DNA of 64,000 bases from Pseudomonas sp. S06B 330 (lineage in GTDB: Bacteria; Pseudomonadota; Gammaproteobacteria; Pseudomonadales; Pseudomonadaceae), in contig NZ_CP088149.1 of NCBI RefSeq assembly GCF_002845275.2, positions 1,422,501 through 1,486,500 of the forward strand, in the 5' to 3' direction. This document shows positions 50,679-61,887 of this stretch, piece after piece. Made by a program: the position numbers and the translations under genes. The notes beneath the pieces were generated by a model, which saw nothing but the letters and a program-made list of their open reading frames with translations, made no database searches and was not told the DNA's origin. How positions within the stretch are numbered: the first letter of the stretch is position 1; each line of letters starts with the position of its first letter.

Positions 50679-51326
50679 ATGACGGCGCAAACGCTCTACC
50701 TCGACGATGCTCTCTACCACTACCTGCAGTCGGTGTCGATTCGCGAGACACCGTTGCTGGCCCGCTTGCGCGCCGAAACCCAGGTATTGCCCGAAGCGCG
50801 CTGGCAGGTGGCGCCGGAGCAGGGACAGTTGTTGGCGTTGTTGGTGCGATTGATTGGCGCCCAGCGAGTGATCGAAGTTGGCACATTCACTGGCTACAGC
50901 GCGCTGTGTATGGCCCAGGCCATGGAGCAGGGGCAATTGTTGTGCTGCGACCTTGAAGGTAGCTACAACGCCATTGCCTGGCGCTATTGGCACGAGGCGG
51001 GCGTGGCCCAGCGTATCGACCTGCGTTTGGCGCCTGCCTTGCAGACACTGGCGACGTTGCCGGCAGCGCGTTATGACCTGATCTTCATCGACGCCGACAA
51101 GGCCAACTACCCACACTACCTGGAAGAGGCCCTGCGCTTGCTGCGCACGGGAGGGCTGGTGCTGTTCGATAACACCCTGTGGAGCGGGCGGGTGCTTCAG
51201 GAGCAGCCGGACAGTGACGATACCCGAGCGATCCAGGCATTGAACCTGGGGCTCAAGGATGACCCACGGGTGGACCTGTCGATGTTGCCGATAGGGGATG
51301 GTTTGACCTTGTGTCGTAAGCGTTGA
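50679..51326 (+). CDS. Class I SAM O-methyltransferase (CCoAOMT-type)
   Basis: 215 residues. SAM-binding IEVGTFTGYSALCMAQAM, the metal-binding IFIDADKANY with Asp, and LVLFDNTLWSGRV match the family of divalent-metal-dependent catechol or caffeoyl-CoA O-methyltransferases. Substrate unknown; no partner pathway nearby. It starts 17 bases after the NlpC gene. Confidence 0.9.
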   Translation: MTAQTLYLDDALYHYLQSVSIRETPLLARLRAETQVLPEARWQVAPEQGQLLALLVRLIGAQRVIEVGTFTGYSALCMAQAMEQGQLLCCDLEGSYNAIAWRYWHEAGVAQRIDLRLAPALQTLATLPAARYDLIFIDADKANYPHYLEEALRLLRTGGLVLFDNTLWSGRVLQEQPDSDDTRAIQALNLGLKDDPRVDLSMLPIGDGLTLCRKR

Positions 51327-51348
51327 GGCGTCACGTTGCCACGATACG

Positions 51349-52665
51349 TTACCTGGCCTTGCTCACCCGCCAGATCGTGTTACCGACATCGTCCGCCACC
51401 AATACCCCCCCGCGCTGATCATTGATCACTCCGACGGGGCGCCCCATGGCCTTGCCTTCTTCAGTGAGAAACCCGGTGAGCACGTCGATCGGCTTGCCCG
51501 CCGGTTTACCCGCCGTACTGAACGGCACAAAAATGACCTTGTAGCCGCTGTGTGGCTTGCGGTTCCAGGAGCCGTGCTGGCCAATGAATGCACCCAGCTC
51601 GAACGGCGGCGGCAGTACGCCGGGCTCAGCAAAGGTAAGACCCAGCGAGGCAGTATGCGGTCCCACCGCGTAGTCGGGGGTAATGGCCTTGGCGACCAAC
51701 TGCGGATCCTGCGGGCTGACTCGTTGATCGACGTGCTGGCCGTAATAGCTGTAGGGCCAGCCGTAAAAGCCGCCGTCCTTGACCGAGGTAATGTAGTCAG
51801 GCACCAGATCACTGCCGATCTCGTCGCGCTCATTCACCGCCGTCCACAGTTGCCCGGTATGCGGCTCCCAGGCCATACCGTTGGGGTTGCGCAGGCCCGA
51901 GGCAAACAGGCGCTGCTGGCCACTGGCGGGGTCGACTTCCCAGATCGCGGCGCGGCCTTTTTCCTGGTCCATGCCGTTTTCGCCGACATTGCTGTTAGAG
52001 CCGACGGTGACGTAAAGCTTCTTGCCGTCACGGCTGGCAATGACGTTCTTGGTCCAGTGATGATTCAACGGGCCGCCAGGCAACTCGGCGACCACCGCCG
52101 CAGGTGTGGTGATCGAGGTGGCCCCGGGTTCATAGCGAAAGCGCAGCAGGCGGTCGGTATCGGCTACGTAGAAGTCATTGCCGACCAGGGTCATGCCAAA
52201 CGGTGAATTGAGGTTTTCGATAAAGGTTGTGCGGGTTTCGGCCACACCGTCGTGATCACTGTCGCGCAACAGGCTGATGCGATTAGGGCTGGGGACCCCG
52301 GCACCAGCACGTTTCATCACCTTGCCCATGACCCAGCCACGAATGCCTTTGCCGTCTTCAGGCTTGGGCGGCGCATTGGTTTCGGCGACCAGTACGTCGC
52401 CATTGGGCAGCACATAGAGCCAGCGCGGATGGTCCAGGCCGTCGGCGAACGCGGCGACCTGCGTGCCAGGCGCCGCGACCGGCGTGCGGCCTTGTGGCCA
52501 GCCGACGGCGGGGGCGATGTTGACGGTCGGGATCAAGGTCTTGTTCGGTTCCGGCAGTTGCGGTGACGGGCCAAAGCCATCGCTCACTTGCAGGCGGGCA
52601 CTTTCGCCGCAGCCGCTCAGTCCCGCACTTATTGCCAGCAGCAGTACAGTCGGTGCCTTGCCCAT
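51349..52665 (-). CDS. PQQ-type sugar/sorbosone dehydrogenase-like lipoprotein
   Basis: 438 residues. Lipobox GLSGC. The body shows the six-bladed propeller pattern of soluble glucose/sorbosone dehydrogenases: [78 protein letters not shown] and [14 protein letters not shown]. If it binds PQQ it would oxidise an aldose in the periplasm. No PQQ genes are near. Substrate cannot be told. Confidence 0.88.
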   Translation of the reverse strand: MGKAPTVLLLAISAGLSGCGESARLQVSDGFGPSPQLPEPNKTLIPTVNIAPAVGWPQGRTPVAAPGTQVAAFADGLDHPRWLYVLPNGDVLVAETNAPPKPEDGKGIRGWVMGKVMKRAGAGVPSPNRISLLRDSDHDGVAETRTTFIENLNSPFGMTLVGNDFYVADTDRLLRFRYEPGATSITTPAAVVAELPGGPLNHHWTKNVIASRDGKKLYVTVGSNSNVGENGMDQEKGRAAIWEVDPASGQQRLFASGLRNPNGMAWEPHTGQLWTAVNERDEIGSDLVPDYITSVKDGGFYGWPYSYYGQHVDQRVSPQDPQLVAKAITPDYAVGPHTASLGLTFAEPGVLPPPFELGAFIGQHGSWNRKPHSGYKVIFVPFSTAGKPAGKPIDVLTGFLTEEGKAMGRPVGVINDQRGGVLVADDVGNTIWRVSKAR

Positions 52666-52734
52666 GTCGGTGTCCCTCGCGAAGTTGGCCTCTATGCTAG
52701 TAGAGGCAGCTAGGCGCGGGAGGTTCCCTCGACA

Positions 52735-53313
52735 TCAGGCCTGCTTGAGCAGCAGGGCAACCCCGGGGTGATACTGCCCGGCCTCGTTATGCAACTTGCG
52801 GTAGGCATAAGGGAAGTACCAGGCAATCGCGCAGGCGGTATGCTTTTGCAGGTCGTCGACCAGATCCTGGAGTTCTTCGGGGCTGGCATGCTGGCCGGCT
52901 TTGAAGGGGCTGGCGAACAACGCCGCCACCTTGAGCTGACTAGGGGCCGCGACCTGGCGGGCGGCATAAACGGTTTCCTGCAGGGCATTGTTCAGGTCGA
53001 GGCGGGCGATTCGCGGCCAGCGCTGGCTGGTTTGCAGGTAGGCGGCTTCTTCGCGGTTGGCGATGTACAGGTCGCAGCGACCTTCACGCTCACCTTCATC
53101 GCGTTGTTTCTTACTCTGGTGATGCTGCAGGGTCACCAGTTCTGCTTGCCAGGCAGCCGCCGAGAGCAGGCTTAGGTTGGCTTGGGTGCCATGCCAATAA
53201 GCGGCTTCGTTGTCGCCCAGGGTCTGGTTGAGGCGGTCGATGCAGTCGAACCAGCGCTCCAGGGCCGGGCGCAGAAATTCCAGGCGCGGGTTGTTGATGA
53301 TCAGTCCTTGCAT
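52735..53313 (-). CDS. Hypothetical protein
   Basis: 192 residues, soluble, no signal peptide. MQGLIINNPRLEFLRPALERWFDCIDRLNQ, then DLYIANREEAAYLQTSQRWPRIARLDLNNA and a C-terminal ACAIAWYFPYAYRKLHNEAGQYHPG. I do not recognise a domain. It is single, transcribed away from the cobalamin riboswitch region. Confidence 0.75.
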   Translation of the reverse strand: MQGLIINNPRLEFLRPALERWFDCIDRLNQTLGDNEAAYWHGTQANLSLLSAAAWQAELVTLQHHQSKKQRDEGEREGRCDLYIANREEAAYLQTSQRWPRIARLDLNNALQETVYAARQVAAPSQLKVAALFASPFKAGQHASPEELQDLVDDLQKHTACAIAWYFPYAYRKLHNEAGQYHPGVALLLKQA

Positions 53314-53435
53314 GCCGTTCTCTCCGTTGTCGTTGTATTCGAGTACAGCCAGTTGTGGCTATTTGATATCACTGCTATCAGGCTGGCACAAGATGACAAA
53401 AGCGCCATTGATCCAGGCCAGTGCAGTGCCTTTCA
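53314..53435. other. Promoter region between the hypothetical gene and cob operon
   Basis: No gene; leads into the cob promoter on the plus strand and the hypothetical gene's promoter on the minus strand. Confidence 0.5.
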
Positions 53436-53464
53436 TTGACGCTCCGGGTGCAACCCTCTAACCT
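53436..53464 (+). promoter_or_regulatory. Sigma-70-type promoter of the cobalamin operon
   Basis: TTGACG, 17-base spacer, TAACCT. The expected start (~53471) is at the first bases of the riboswitch. Confidence 0.65.
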
Positions 53465-53473
53465 TCGCGACTT

Positions 53474-53680
53474 GTTTCAGGTGCTCTGTGGGCTTTGGCC
53501 TGGCAGGGTGAAACAGGGAAGCCGGTGGGCACGTCAATCGCGTGCGAGTCCGGCGCTGCCCCCGCAACGGTAGGTGAGTCAAGGCCGCGCATGGCCACTG
53601 GGTGATCAGGCCCGGGAAGGCGCGCGACCCTGGGTGTTCATGACCCCGCTCACAAGCCCGGAGACCGGCCTGTAACAGCC
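53474..53680 (+). ncRNA. Cobalamin riboswitch
   Basis: All main parts are visible: AGGTGCTCTGTGGGC at the start, GGGAAGCCGGTG, the GCTGCCCCCGCAACGGTA core (53555-53572), GCCACTGG, and the B12 box AGCCCGGAGACCGGCC at 53655-53670. It binds adenosylcobalamin and lowers expression of the downstream genes. It lies 170-180 bases upstream of cobO. A 7-bp hairpin GCATCAC/GTGATGC (53685-53703) follows and includes a GGAGG. Confidence 0.93.
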
Positions 53681-53853
53681 AACGGCATCACGGAGGGTGA
53701 TGCGCGGTTCTTTCGGCTCGTGCCGCAGTCCTGCGCGTTTCTCCGTCTGCCTTATCCATTGATCTGCAGCCATATCCTTATCTCGAATCCTGTGCAGCCC
53801 TGTGTTGTCAGGCTCGTTGCGGGATCGGCTGACAGTGGTTTGCGGAGTCTGCG

Positions 53854-54465
53854 ATGACTGAATCCACCGAGCGTGACCAGCGCCACCTGGCTCGTATGCA
53901 GCGCAAGAAGGCGATAATCGACGAGCGCATTGCCAACGCTCCGAGCGAATGCGGCTTGTTGCTGGTACTCAGCGGTAACGGCAAAGGCAAGAGCAGCTCT
54001 GCTTTCGGCATGCTGGCCCGGGCCATGGGCCATGGCATGCAATGTGGCGTGGTGCAGTTCATCAAAGGCCGTAACAGCACCGGTGAAGAATTGTTCTTCC
54101 GACGCTTTCCCGAGCAGGTGCGCTATCACGTGATGGGCGAGGGCTTCACCTGGGAAACCCAGGACCGCCAGCGCGACATCGCTGCTGCCGAAGCAGCCTG
54201 GGCGGTATCGCGCCAGTTGCTGCAGGACCCCAGCATCACCTTCGTCGTCCTTGATGAACTGAACATCGCCCTCAAGCACGGCTACCTCGACCTGGACCAG
54301 GTGCTCAGCGACCTGCAGGCGCGTCCGCCGATGCAGCATGTGATTGTCACCGGTCGCGGTGCCAAGGATGAAATGATCGAACTGGCCGATACCGTCACTG
54401 AGATGGGCATGATCAAACATGCCTTCCAGGCTGGCATCCGCGCCCAGAAGGGCGTTGAACTATGA
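53854..54465 (+). CDS. cobO: Cob(I)yrinic acid a,c-diamide adenosyltransferase
   Basis: 203 residues. P-loop SGNGKGKSSSAF, then GVVQFIKGRNS, VVLDELNIALKHGYLD and RPPMQHVIVTGRGAK, the CobO/BtuR (CobA-type) signatures. Adds the 5'-deoxyadenosyl group to cobalt. First gene of the operon; overlaps cobB by 4 bases. Confidence 0.96.
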   Translation: MTESTERDQRHLARMQRKKAIIDERIANAPSECGLLLVLSGNGKGKSSSAFGMLARAMGHGMQCGVVQFIKGRNSTGEELFFRRFPEQVRYHVMGEGFTWETQDRQRDIAAAEAAWAVSRQLLQDPSITFVVLDELNIALKHGYLDLDQVLSDLQARPPMQHVIVTGRGAKDEMIELADTVTEMGMIKHAFQAGIRAQKGVEL

Positions 54466-55757
54466 GTGACACGCGCCACTGCCCGGCGGTGCTGATTGCC
54501 GCCCCGGCCTCGGGCCAGGGCAAGACCACGGTGACGGCGGCGCTGGCGCGGCTGCACCGCAACCTCGGGCGTAAGGTGCGGGTGTTCAAGTGCGGCCCGG
54601 ATTTTCTTGATCCGATGATCCTTGAACGAGCCAGTGGTGCGCCGGTGTACCAGCTCGACCTGTGGATGGTGGGGGAGCAGGAAAGCCGACGTTTGTTGTG
54701 GGAAGCGGCGGGCGAAGCCGATCTGATCCTGATCGAAGGGGTCATGGGGTTGTTCGACGGTACACCGTCGAGTGCCGATCTGGCCCGGCATTTTAATGTG
54801 CCGGTGCTGGCGGTGATCGACGGCACCGCCATGGCTCAGACGTTCGGTGCTCTGGCCTTGGGGCTGGCGCGTTATCAAGCGGACCTGCCGTTTGCCGGGG
54901 TACTGGCGAACCGCGTCGGTACCCTGCGTCACGCCCAATTGCTCGAAGGCAGCCTGACGCAAGGGCTGCGCTGGTACGGCGGTCTGTCGCGAGAAACCGG
55001 TATTGAGCTACCGAGTCGCCACTTGGGACTGGTTCAGGCCAGTGAACTCAATGACCTGGATGTTCGCCTGGATGCCGCAGCGGCAGCCCTGGGGGCCAGT
55101 TGTGAGTCGTCCTTGCCGCCACCCGTAGCGTTCGCTGCGCCGTGTGTCGAGGTCATCGAACCTTTACTTAGTGGGGTTACGATCGCAGTGGCTCGGGATG
55201 AAGCCTTCGCCTTCACCTATGGTGCCAACCTCGACTTGTTGCAGGCCATGGGTGCTGAGCTGAAGTTTTTCTCGCCGTTGCATGACCGTACCTTGCCGCC
55301 AGCGGACAGCTTGTACCTGCCGGGCGGCTACCCGGAACTGCATCACCAGGCACTGGCCGCTAACACCTCGATGCTCAGCGCTATCCGCGCTCATCACCAT
55401 GTCGGCAAACCCCTGCTCGCCGAATGTGGCGGCATGCTCTACTTGCTCGAAGCCCTGACGGATGTCGCCGGCGAGCGCGCCGAATTGCTGGGCTTGCTCG
55501 AAGGTGAGGCCGTGATGCAAAAACGTTTGGCAGCCTTGGCCTTGCAAGCCGTGGAACTGCCTGAGGGCACCTTGCACGGGCACACCTACCACCATTCGCT
55601 GACCACCACTGCACGTGAGCCGATTGCCCGTGGCCATAGTCCCAACGGTGGACGTGGCGCTGAAGCGGTCTATCGTTGCGGGCGCCTGACCGCCTCCTAT
55701 GTGCATTTCTACTTTGCCTCCAACCCCCAGGCGGCGGCGGCGCTGTTAGCCCCATGA
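54462..55757 (+). CDS. cobB: Cobyrinic acid a,c-diamide synthase
   Basis: 431 residues. P-loop APASGQGKTTVTAAL, phosphate site VFKCGPDFLDP, and GVMGLFDG. Glutamine amidotransferase domain from ~250: ECGGMLYLLE with nucleophile Cys, and His in THTYHHS-type GHTYHHS. Amidates side chains a and c with glutamine. Overlaps bluB by 4 bases. Confidence 0.96.
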   Translation: MSDTRHCPAVLIAAPASGQGKTTVTAALARLHRNLGRKVRVFKCGPDFLDPMILERASGAPVYQLDLWMVGEQESRRLLWEAAGEADLILIEGVMGLFDGTPSSADLARHFNVPVLAVIDGTAMAQTFGALALGLARYQADLPFAGVLANRVGTLRHAQLLEGSLTQGLRWYGGLSRETGIELPSRHLGLVQASELNDLDVRLDAAAAALGASCESSLPPPVAFAAPCVEVIEPLLSGVTIAVARDEAFAFTYGANLDLLQAMGAELKFFSPLHDRTLPPADSLYLPGGYPELHHQALAANTSMLSAIRAHHHVGKPLLAECGGMLYLLEALTDVAGERAELLGLLEGEAVMQKRLAALALQAVELPEGTLHGHTYHHSLTTTAREPIARGHSPNGGRGAEAVYRCGRLTASYVHFYFASNPQAAAALLAP

Positions 55758-56401
55758 GCGACCAGGCTTTCACGGACGCCGAACGCGCGGCGGTATACCG
55801 GGCTATCGCCGAGCGTCGCGACATGCGTCACTTCGTCAAGGGTGAGGTGGCGCCCGAACAGTTGGCGCGTCTGCTGGAAGCGGCGCATCAGGGGCCCAGT
55901 GTCGGCCTGATGCAGCCGTGGCGCTTTATCCGCATCACCGATGGCGATCTGCGTCAACGCATCCAGGGCTTGGTGGAAGCTGAGCGGGTGCGCACCGCAG
56001 AGGCGCTCGGTGAGCGCTCTGATGAGTTCATGAAACTTAAGGTTGAAGGCATCAGCGACTGTGCCGAAGTGCTGGTGGCGGCCTTGATGGATGATCGCGA
56101 CAAACATATTTTCGGTCGCCGGACCTTGCCGGAGATGGACCTGGCCTCGTTGTCCTGCGCGATCCAGAACCTCTGGCTGGCAGCACGTGCCGAAGGCTTG
56201 GGGATGGGCTGGGTATCGCTGTTCGAACCGCAGGCACTGGCCGAGCTGCTGGGCATGCCGGTCGGGGCCAAAGCCGTGGCAATTCTGTGCCTAGGCCCGG
56301 TCCAGGCGTTCTATCCGGCGCCGATGCTGGTCCTTGAAGGGTGGGCCACGGCGCGCCCCTTGAGCGACATGGTGTTTGAAAACCAGTGGGGAGAATCTTG
56401 A
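55754..56401 (+). CDS. bluB: 5,6-dimethylbenzimidazole synthase
   Basis: 215 residues from the ATG at 55754. Nitroreductase-like fold with [25 protein letters not shown], and the Asp-rich [29 protein letters not shown] of BluB. It destroys FMNH2 with oxygen to form DMB, the lower ligand, so this organism can make its own B12 aerobically. Shares one base with cobD. Confidence 0.95.
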   Translation: MSDQAFTDAERAAVYRAIAERRDMRHFVKGEVAPEQLARLLEAAHQGPSVGLMQPWRFIRITDGDLRQRIQGLVEAERVRTAEALGERSDEFMKLKVEGISDCAEVLVAALMDDRDKHIFGRRTLPEMDLASLSCAIQNLWLAARAEGLGMGWVSLFEPQALAELLGMPVGAKAVAILCLGPVQAFYPAPMLVLEGWATARPLSDMVFENQWGES

Positions 56402-57309
56402 TGAGTGTGGCGTTGCTGACGGTTGCCGGGGTGGCGCTTGATGCGCTGTGGGGGGAGCCCCAGCGGCGCCATCCACTGGTTGCCTTCGGCCGTTTTGCCG
56501 GGCGCCTGGAGCAGCGCTTCAATGCTGCCGGTCGTGGTTGGCGCAGCCATGGTGTAACCGCCTGGTTCCTGGCGGTGATTCCGTTGACCTTGTTGGCCAC
56601 CTTGTTGTCCTGGTTGCCCTACATCGGTTGGCTGGTGGACGTCCTGCTCTTGTACTGCGCCTTGGGCCTGCGCAGTCTGGGGGAGCACGTGCGACCGGTG
56701 GCTGAGGCCCTGGGTCGCGCCGACCTGGAAGAAGCACGTCGCCGTGTGGGCTTTCTGGTCAGCCGTGAAACTCGTGAACTGGACGAGACCGCTGTGGCAC
56801 GCGCTGCCACCGAGTCGGTGCTGGAGAATGGCAGCGATGCGGTGTTTGCCGCATTGTTCTGGTTTATCGTCGCCGGTGCGCCGGGGGTGGTGCTCTATCG
56901 CTTGAGCAATACCCTGGATGCGATGTGGGGCTATCGCAATGAGCGCTTCGAGCGATTTGGTTGGGCGGCAGCGCGTATCGACGACCTGCTCAACTATATT
57001 CCTGCCCGTCTGGTAGCACTGACATACGCACTGCTCGGCAAGACCCGCCTGGCGCTCAGTTGCTGGCGTCGCCAGGCGCCGCTGTGGGACAGCCCTAATG
57101 CAGGGCCGGTGATGGCGGCCGGGGCGGGGGCCTTGGGCGTGGAACTCGGTGGCCCGGCGGTGTATCACGGTGAACGGCACGAGCGCCCGCAACTGGGCGA
57201 AGGTCCGGCGGCGGACGCTGACGCCATCGAACGTGGCTGGCGCCTGGTGTGCCAAGGTGTGTGGTTGTGGTTGCTACTGTTGTGCCTGGGGGCTGAATTC
57301 TATGCTTGA
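56401..57309 (+). CDS. cobD: Adenosylcobinamide-phosphate synthase CobD (CbiB type)
   Basis: 302 residues, from the ATG that shares one base with the bluB stop. Membrane protein: start [19 protein letters not shown], then hydrophobic helices around 55-95, [28 protein letters not shown], and TYALLG. It joins aminopropanol-phosphate to the corrin. Overlaps the next gene by 8 bases. Confidence 0.95.
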   Translation: MSVALLTVAGVALDALWGEPQRRHPLVAFGRFAGRLEQRFNAAGRGWRSHGVTAWFLAVIPLTLLATLLSWLPYIGWLVDVLLLYCALGLRSLGEHVRPVAEALGRADLEEARRRVGFLVSRETRELDETAVARAATESVLENGSDAVFAALFWFIVAGAPGVVLYRLSNTLDAMWGYRNERFERFGWAAARIDDLLNYIPARLVALTYALLGKTRLALSCWRRQAPLWDSPNAGPVMAAGAGALGVELGGPAVYHGERHERPQLGEGPAADADAIERGWRLVCQGVWLWLLLLCLGAEFYA

Positions 57310-58294
57310 ACACGGTGGACGCCTGCAACGTGCCGTGCAGCAATACGGCATCGCGCGCGAGCAATGGTTGGACCTGTCCAGCGGTATTGCCCCTTGGTCC
57401 TTCGCCATTCCTGACATTCCGCTTTGCGCCTGGGCGCGCCTGCCGGAAACCGACGATGGCCTGGAACAAGCCGCCGCCGCGTATTACCGGGTCAAACAGG
57501 TATTGCCGGTAGCCGGTTCCCAAGCCGCGATTCAGGCCTTGCCGCACCTGCGCGCGCGCGGCACGGTCGGCGTGCTTTCGCCCTGTTATGCCGAGCACGC
57601 CGAGGGTTGGCGGCGCGCCGGGCATCAAGTGATCGAGCTGCACGGCGAGTCTGTGGACGACCAGCTCGACCGCCTGGATGTGCTGGTGGTGGTCAACCCC
57701 AACAACCCTACCGGGTGCCGGATCGACGCTGAGCGATTGCTCGCCTGGCATGCCCGTTTGGCCCAGCATGGGGGGTGGTTGCTGGTCGATGAAGCGTTTA
57801 TCGACAACACCCCTGCGCACAGCATTGGCGCCCAGGCAGAGCGCCCTGGGCTGATCGTGCTGCGCTCGTTTGGCAAGTTCTTCGGCCTGGCCGGCGTGCG
57901 TCTGGGCTTTGTCCTGGCTGAGGCAACGCTGTTGCAACGCCTGGCCGAGTTGCTGGGGCCCTGGACCGTCAGTGGCCCAACGCGGATTCTCGGCCAGGCC
58001 TGCCTGCTCGACCGGGCCGCGCATCAGCAGCAGATTGCGCGCTGTGCGGCGGCCAGCCAGCAGCTGTCCGCCTTGCTCAGCAATGCAGGCTTTCCCCCCA
58101 GAGGGGGCTGTGATCTGTTCCAGTACCTGGTCACCGATGAGGCTGAGCAGTTGCATGAATTCATGGCCAAGCGCGGCATTTTGCTGCGCCTGTTTAGCCA
58201 GCCGGCCAGCCTGCGCTTTGGCCTGCCAGCCACTGAGGCAGACTTTCAGCGTTTGGCCCACGCTTTCAACGACTACCGCAAGGAACCGTCATGA
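57302..58294 (+). CDS. cobC: Threonine-phosphate decarboxylase CobC
   Basis: 330 residues from the ATG at 57302. Fold-type I PLP enzyme: [31 protein letters not shown] and the PLP Lys in [15 protein letters not shown]; the family also includes histidinol-phosphate aminotransferases, but the operon settles the choice. Makes aminopropanol phosphate for the f side chain. Confidence 0.95.
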   Translation: MLEHGGRLQRAVQQYGIAREQWLDLSSGIAPWSFAIPDIPLCAWARLPETDDGLEQAAAAYYRVKQVLPVAGSQAAIQALPHLRARGTVGVLSPCYAEHAEGWRRAGHQVIELHGESVDDQLDRLDVLVVVNPNNPTGCRIDAERLLAWHARLAQHGGWLLVDEAFIDNTPAHSIGAQAERPGLIVLRSFGKFFGLAGVRLGFVLAEATLLQRLAELLGPWTVSGPTRILGQACLLDRAAHQQQIARCAAASQQLSALLSNAGFPPRGGCDLFQYLVTDEAEQLHEFMAKRGILLRLFSQPASLRFGLPATEADFQRLAHAFNDYRKEPS

Positions 58295-59745
58295 GTACCC
58301 TGATGGTGCAAGGCACCACCTCCGATGCAGGCAAGAGCACCCTGGTGACTGCGCTGTGCCGCTGGCTGCTGCGACAGGGTGTGGCAGTGGTGCCGTTCAA
58401 GCCGCAAAACATGGCTCTCAACAGCGCGGTCACCGCTGACGGCGGTGAGATCGGCCGCGCTCAGGCAGTCCAGGCCCAGGCCGCGGGACTTGCGCCGCAC
58501 ACCGACATGAACCCAGTGTTGCTTAAGCCCAACAGCGACACCGGGGCCCAGGTGATCGTCCACGGTCGCGCCGTCACCAGCATGAATGCGGTGGCTTACC
58601 ACGACTACAAAGTCATCGCCATGCAAGCGGTACTCGACTCTCATCAGCGCTTGAGTGAGCAATACCCGGTGGTAATGGTCGAGGGCGCGGGCTCCCCTGC
58701 AGAGATCAACCTGCGGGCCGGGGATATCGCCAACATGGGCTTCGCCGAAGCGGTGGACTGCCCGGTGATCCTGATTGCCGACATCAACCGCGGTGGCGTT
58801 TTCGCTCACCTGGTCGGGACCCTGGAATTGCTCTCTGCCACCGAGCAGGCGCGGGTCAAAGGCTTCGTCATCAACCGTTTTCGCGGTGACATCGCCTTAC
58901 TTCAACCGGGCCTGGACTGGCTCGAAGCGCGTACCGGCAAACCGGTATTGGGCGTGCTGCCGTATGTGATGGACCTGCACCTGGAAGCCGAAGACGGCAT
59001 TGATCAGCGCCAGAGTGACAAGGCCGCACGCGCCCTCAAAGTGATCGTGCCGGTACTGCCGCGCATCAGTAACCATACCGATTTCGACCCGCTGCGCCTG
59101 CACCCGCAAGTGGACCTGCAGTTCATTGGCCCGGGCGATGCGATTCCCGCTGCGGACCTGATCATCCTGCCAGGCTCCAAGAGCGTGCGCGGCGACCTGG
59201 CGCAATTGCGTGCCCGTGGTTGGGACCAGGCCATCAGTCGGCATCTGCGCTACGGCGGCAAGTTGCTGGGTATTTGTGGCGGCCTGCAGATGCTCGGGTT
59301 GCAGGTGGATGATCCATTGGGGCTGGAAGGGCCGGCAGGCAGTAGTGACGGGCTGGGCCTACTCGACTTTGTCACGGTGCTGGAGGCGCAGAAGCAGTTG
59401 CGCAATGTCAGCGGCACCCTGCAACTGGAGCAGGCACCGATCAGCGGCTACGAAATTCATGCTGGGGTAACCCAAGGCGTGGCCCTGGAGCAACCGGCGG
59501 TGCACTTGGCTGACGGTCGCCACGACGGTGCTATCAGCGCCGACGGGCAGATCTTCGCCACCTACCTGCACGGCCTGTTTGAAAGCCCGCAGTCTTGTGC
59601 GGCGCTGTTGCGCTGGGCCGGCTTGCATGACGTCGAAGACGTCGATTACCAGGCCCTGCGCGAACGCGACATCGATCGCCTGGCCGACCTGGTCGAACAG
59701 CACCTGGATACCACCTGCCTAAGGCAACTGTGCGGACTGAACTGA
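58291..59745 (+). CDS. cobQ: Cobyric acid synthase
   Basis: 484 residues. [18 protein letters not shown]-loop, [23 protein letters not shown], and the amidotransferase Cys in ICGGLQMLG, His in YLHGLF. Amidates side chains b, d, e and g. Overlaps cobC by 4 bases. Confidence 0.97.
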   Translation: MSTLMVQGTTSDAGKSTLVTALCRWLLRQGVAVVPFKPQNMALNSAVTADGGEIGRAQAVQAQAAGLAPHTDMNPVLLKPNSDTGAQVIVHGRAVTSMNAVAYHDYKVIAMQAVLDSHQRLSEQYPVVMVEGAGSPAEINLRAGDIANMGFAEAVDCPVILIADINRGGVFAHLVGTLELLSATEQARVKGFVINRFRGDIALLQPGLDWLEARTGKPVLGVLPYVMDLHLEAEDGIDQRQSDKAARALKVIVPVLPRISNHTDFDPLRLHPQVDLQFIGPGDAIPAADLIILPGSKSVRGDLAQLRARGWDQAISRHLRYGGKLLGICGGLQMLGLQVDDPLGLEGPAGSSDGLGLLDFVTVLEAQKQLRNVSGTLQLEQAPISGYEIHAGVTQGVALEQPAVHLADGRHDGAISADGQIFATYLHGLFESPQSCAALLRWAGLHDVEDVDYQALRERDIDRLADLVEQHLDTTCLRQLCGLN

Positions 59746-59746
59746 C

Positions 59747-60268
59747 ATGCTCAACCTTATCCTCGGTGGTGCCCGTTCCGGCAAGAGCCGCCTGGCCGAA
59801 CAACTGGCCGAGCGCAGCGGCCTGGCGGTGACCTACATCGCCACCAGTGAACCACTGGATGGCGAAATGAATGCCCGCGTGCAACTGCACCGCGACCGGC
59901 GGCCGTCCAGTTGGAGCCTGATCGAAGAACCGCTGGCCCTGGCCCAGGTCTTGCGCACCAACGCCGGTGCCGAACGCTGCCTGTTGGTTGACTGCCTGAC
60001 CCTGTGGCTGACCAACCTGCTGATGCTGGATAACCCCGAACGCTTGCTGGCTGAGCGCATGGCACTGCTCGATTGCCTGGTGCAATTGCCCGGCGAGATC
60101 ATTCTGGTCAGCAACGAGACCGGCCTTGGCGTGGTTCCGCTGGGCGAGCTGACCCGGCGCTATGTCGATGAAGCCGGCTGGTTGCACCAGGCCATTGCCG
60201 AGCGCTGCCAGCGGGTGGTGCTCACGGTTGCCGGCTTACCCCTCACTTTGAAAGGAACTGCACCATGA
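59747..60268 (+). CDS. cobU: Adenosylcobinamide kinase/guanylyltransferase
   Basis: 173 residues (CobP in Pseudomonas naming). [17 protein letters not shown]-loop, HRDRRPSSW with the guanylylated His region, [12 protein letters not shown] and [11 protein letters not shown]. Phosphorylates then guanylylates adenosylcobinamide. One base from cobQ; overlaps cobT by 4 bases. Confidence 0.96.
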   Translation: MLNLILGGARSGKSRLAEQLAERSGLAVTYIATSEPLDGEMNARVQLHRDRRPSSWSLIEEPLALAQVLRTNAGAERCLLVDCLTLWLTNLLMLDNPERLLAERMALLDCLVQLPGEIILVSNETGLGVVPLGELTRRYVDEAGWLHQAIAERCQRVVLTVAGLPLTLKGTAP

Positions 60269-61320
60269 GTCAGACCTGGTGGCTTGATGCCTGCCGTGCC
60301 CTTGATCAGGAAGCCATGGCTCAGGCCGCGGCACGCCAACAGCAATTGACCAAACCAGCAGGTTCACTCGGGCGCCTGGAGTTGATCGCTGTCCAGCTGG
60401 CTGGCCTGCAGGGGCAGCTCAAGCCTTGCCTGGAGCAGGTCAGTATTGCGATTTTTGCTGGTGACCATGGTGTGGTTGCTGAAGGCATCGCGGCCTATCC
60501 GCAGGCGGTGACGGTGCAGATGCTGTACAACTTTGTCGGTGGTGGTGCGGCGATCAGCGTGCTCGCGCGCCAGCTCCAGGCGCACCTGGAAGTGGTGGAT
60601 CTGGGCACTATCGACCCGGATCTGGAGTTGCCGGGCGTGCGTCATCTGCGAATCGGTGCCGGCACCGCTAATTTCGCTGTGGCCCCGGCAATGACCCGCG
60701 AGCAAGGCTTGCAAGCACTGCAGGGCGGTCGCGAGAGTGCCTTGCGTGCAGCGGCCAGCGGCAGTCAGTTGTTCATTGGCGGCGAGATGGGCATTGGCAA
60801 TACCACGGCGGCCAGTGCGCTGGCGTGTGCCTTGCTCGCGTGCCCGGCCATCGAGCTCAGTGGCCCCGGAACGGGTCTGGATGCTGCGGGTGTGCGGCAC
60901 AAGGCTGAAGTGATCGAGCGTGCGTTAGTGCTGCACGGTGACCTATCGAATGATCCGTTGCGGGCGCTGTTCTGCTTCGGCGGTTTTGAAATCGCAGCCT
61001 TGGTGGGTGCCTATCTGGGCAGTGCCCAAGCCGGTGTCGCGGTGCTGGTCGATGGTTTTATCTGCACCGTGGCCGCGCTGGTGGCGGTGCGGATCAATCC
61101 GGGGTGCCGTGACTGGCTGCTGTTTGGCCATCGCGGTGCTGAGCCGGGGCACCGGCGGCTGCTGGCCGAGTTGGGCGCGGAGCCGGTGCTGGAACTCGGC
61201 TTGCGCCTGGGCGAGGGCAGTGGTGCAGCGCTGGCAGTGCCGGTGTTGCGCCTGGCCTGCGACCTGCACGGGCAGATGGCAACCTTCGCCGAAGCTGCCG
61301 TAGCGGACCGTCCGGCATGA
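60265..61320 (+). CDS. cobT: Nicotinate-nucleotide-dimethylbenzimidazole phosphoribosyltransferase
   Basis: 351 residues. [42 protein letters not shown] and [14 protein letters not shown] are CobT signatures; the catalytic Glu is expected near the end of the second half. Makes alpha-ribazole phosphate from DMB supplied by BluB. Confidence 0.96.
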   Translation: MSQTWWLDACRALDQEAMAQAAARQQQLTKPAGSLGRLELIAVQLAGLQGQLKPCLEQVSIAIFAGDHGVVAEGIAAYPQAVTVQMLYNFVGGGAAISVLARQLQAHLEVVDLGTIDPDLELPGVRHLRIGAGTANFAVAPAMTREQGLQALQGGRESALRAAASGSQLFIGGEMGIGNTTAASALACALLACPAIELSGPGTGLDAAGVRHKAEVIERALVLHGDLSNDPLRALFCFGGFEIAALVGAYLGSAQAGVAVLVDGFICTVAALVAVRINPGCRDWLLFGHRGAEPGHRRLLAELGAEPVLELGLRLGEGSGAALAVPVLRLACDLHGQMATFAEAAVADRPA

Positions 61321-61886
61321 TCATCGATCTGCTGCGCCATGGTGAAACCGAGCTGGGCGGCGGCCTGCGTGGCAGCCTGGATGATGCCTTGACCGCCAAG
61401 GGCTGGGCGCAGATGCATGCTGCGGTGGCTGGCATACAGCCTTGGGATGTCTTGGTCAGTTCACCCTTGCAGCGCTGCGCGCGATTTGCCCAGTCGCTGA
61501 GCGAGCAAATGGGGTTGCCCGTGCAATTGGAACCGGCACTGCAGGAGTTGCACTTTGGTGAATGGGAAGGGCGCAGTGCCGCTGATCTGATGCTCACCCA
61601 TGAACAGCAACTGGGGCAGTTCTGGTCCGACCCCTATGGCTTCACCCCGCCTGGCGGTGAGGCGGTGATCGACTTTGCTGACCGCGTGCTGGCCGCCATT
61701 ACCCGGCTGCACCATCAACAGGCGGACAAGCACGTGTTGCTGGTCACCCATGGTGGCGTGATGCGGCTATTGCTGGCGCGCGCCAGGGGACTGCCCCGGG
61801 AGCAGTTGTTGCAGGTCGAAGTCGCTCATGGCGCCTTGTGTCGACTTGAAGTAAAGGCGGACGGTAGCCTGCGGGAAGTGCGTTGA
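61317..61886 (+). CDS. Alpha-ribazole phosphatase (histidine phosphatase family)
   Basis: 189 residues. [12 protein letters not shown] with catalytic His, [20 protein letters not shown] with Glu and [12 protein letters not shown] with the second His. Position between cobT and cobS marks it as alpha-ribazole-5'-phosphatase (called CobC in enteric bacteria; not to be confused with the decarboxylase above). Overlaps cobT by 4 bases. Confidence 0.93.
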   Translation: MIIDLLRHGETELGGGLRGSLDDALTAKGWAQMHAAVAGIQPWDVLVSSPLQRCARFAQSLSEQMGLPVQLEPALQELHFGEWEGRSAADLMLTHEQQLGQFWSDPYGFTPPGGEAVIDFADRVLAAITRLHHQQADKHVLLVTHGGVMRLLLARARGLPREQLLQVEVAHGALCRLEVKADGSLREVR

Positions 61887-61887
61887 A

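Noticed and set aside
57095..58261. 388-codon open frame opposite cobC
   Set aside because: Antisense shadow; the plus-strand genes form an unbroken overlapping operon here.
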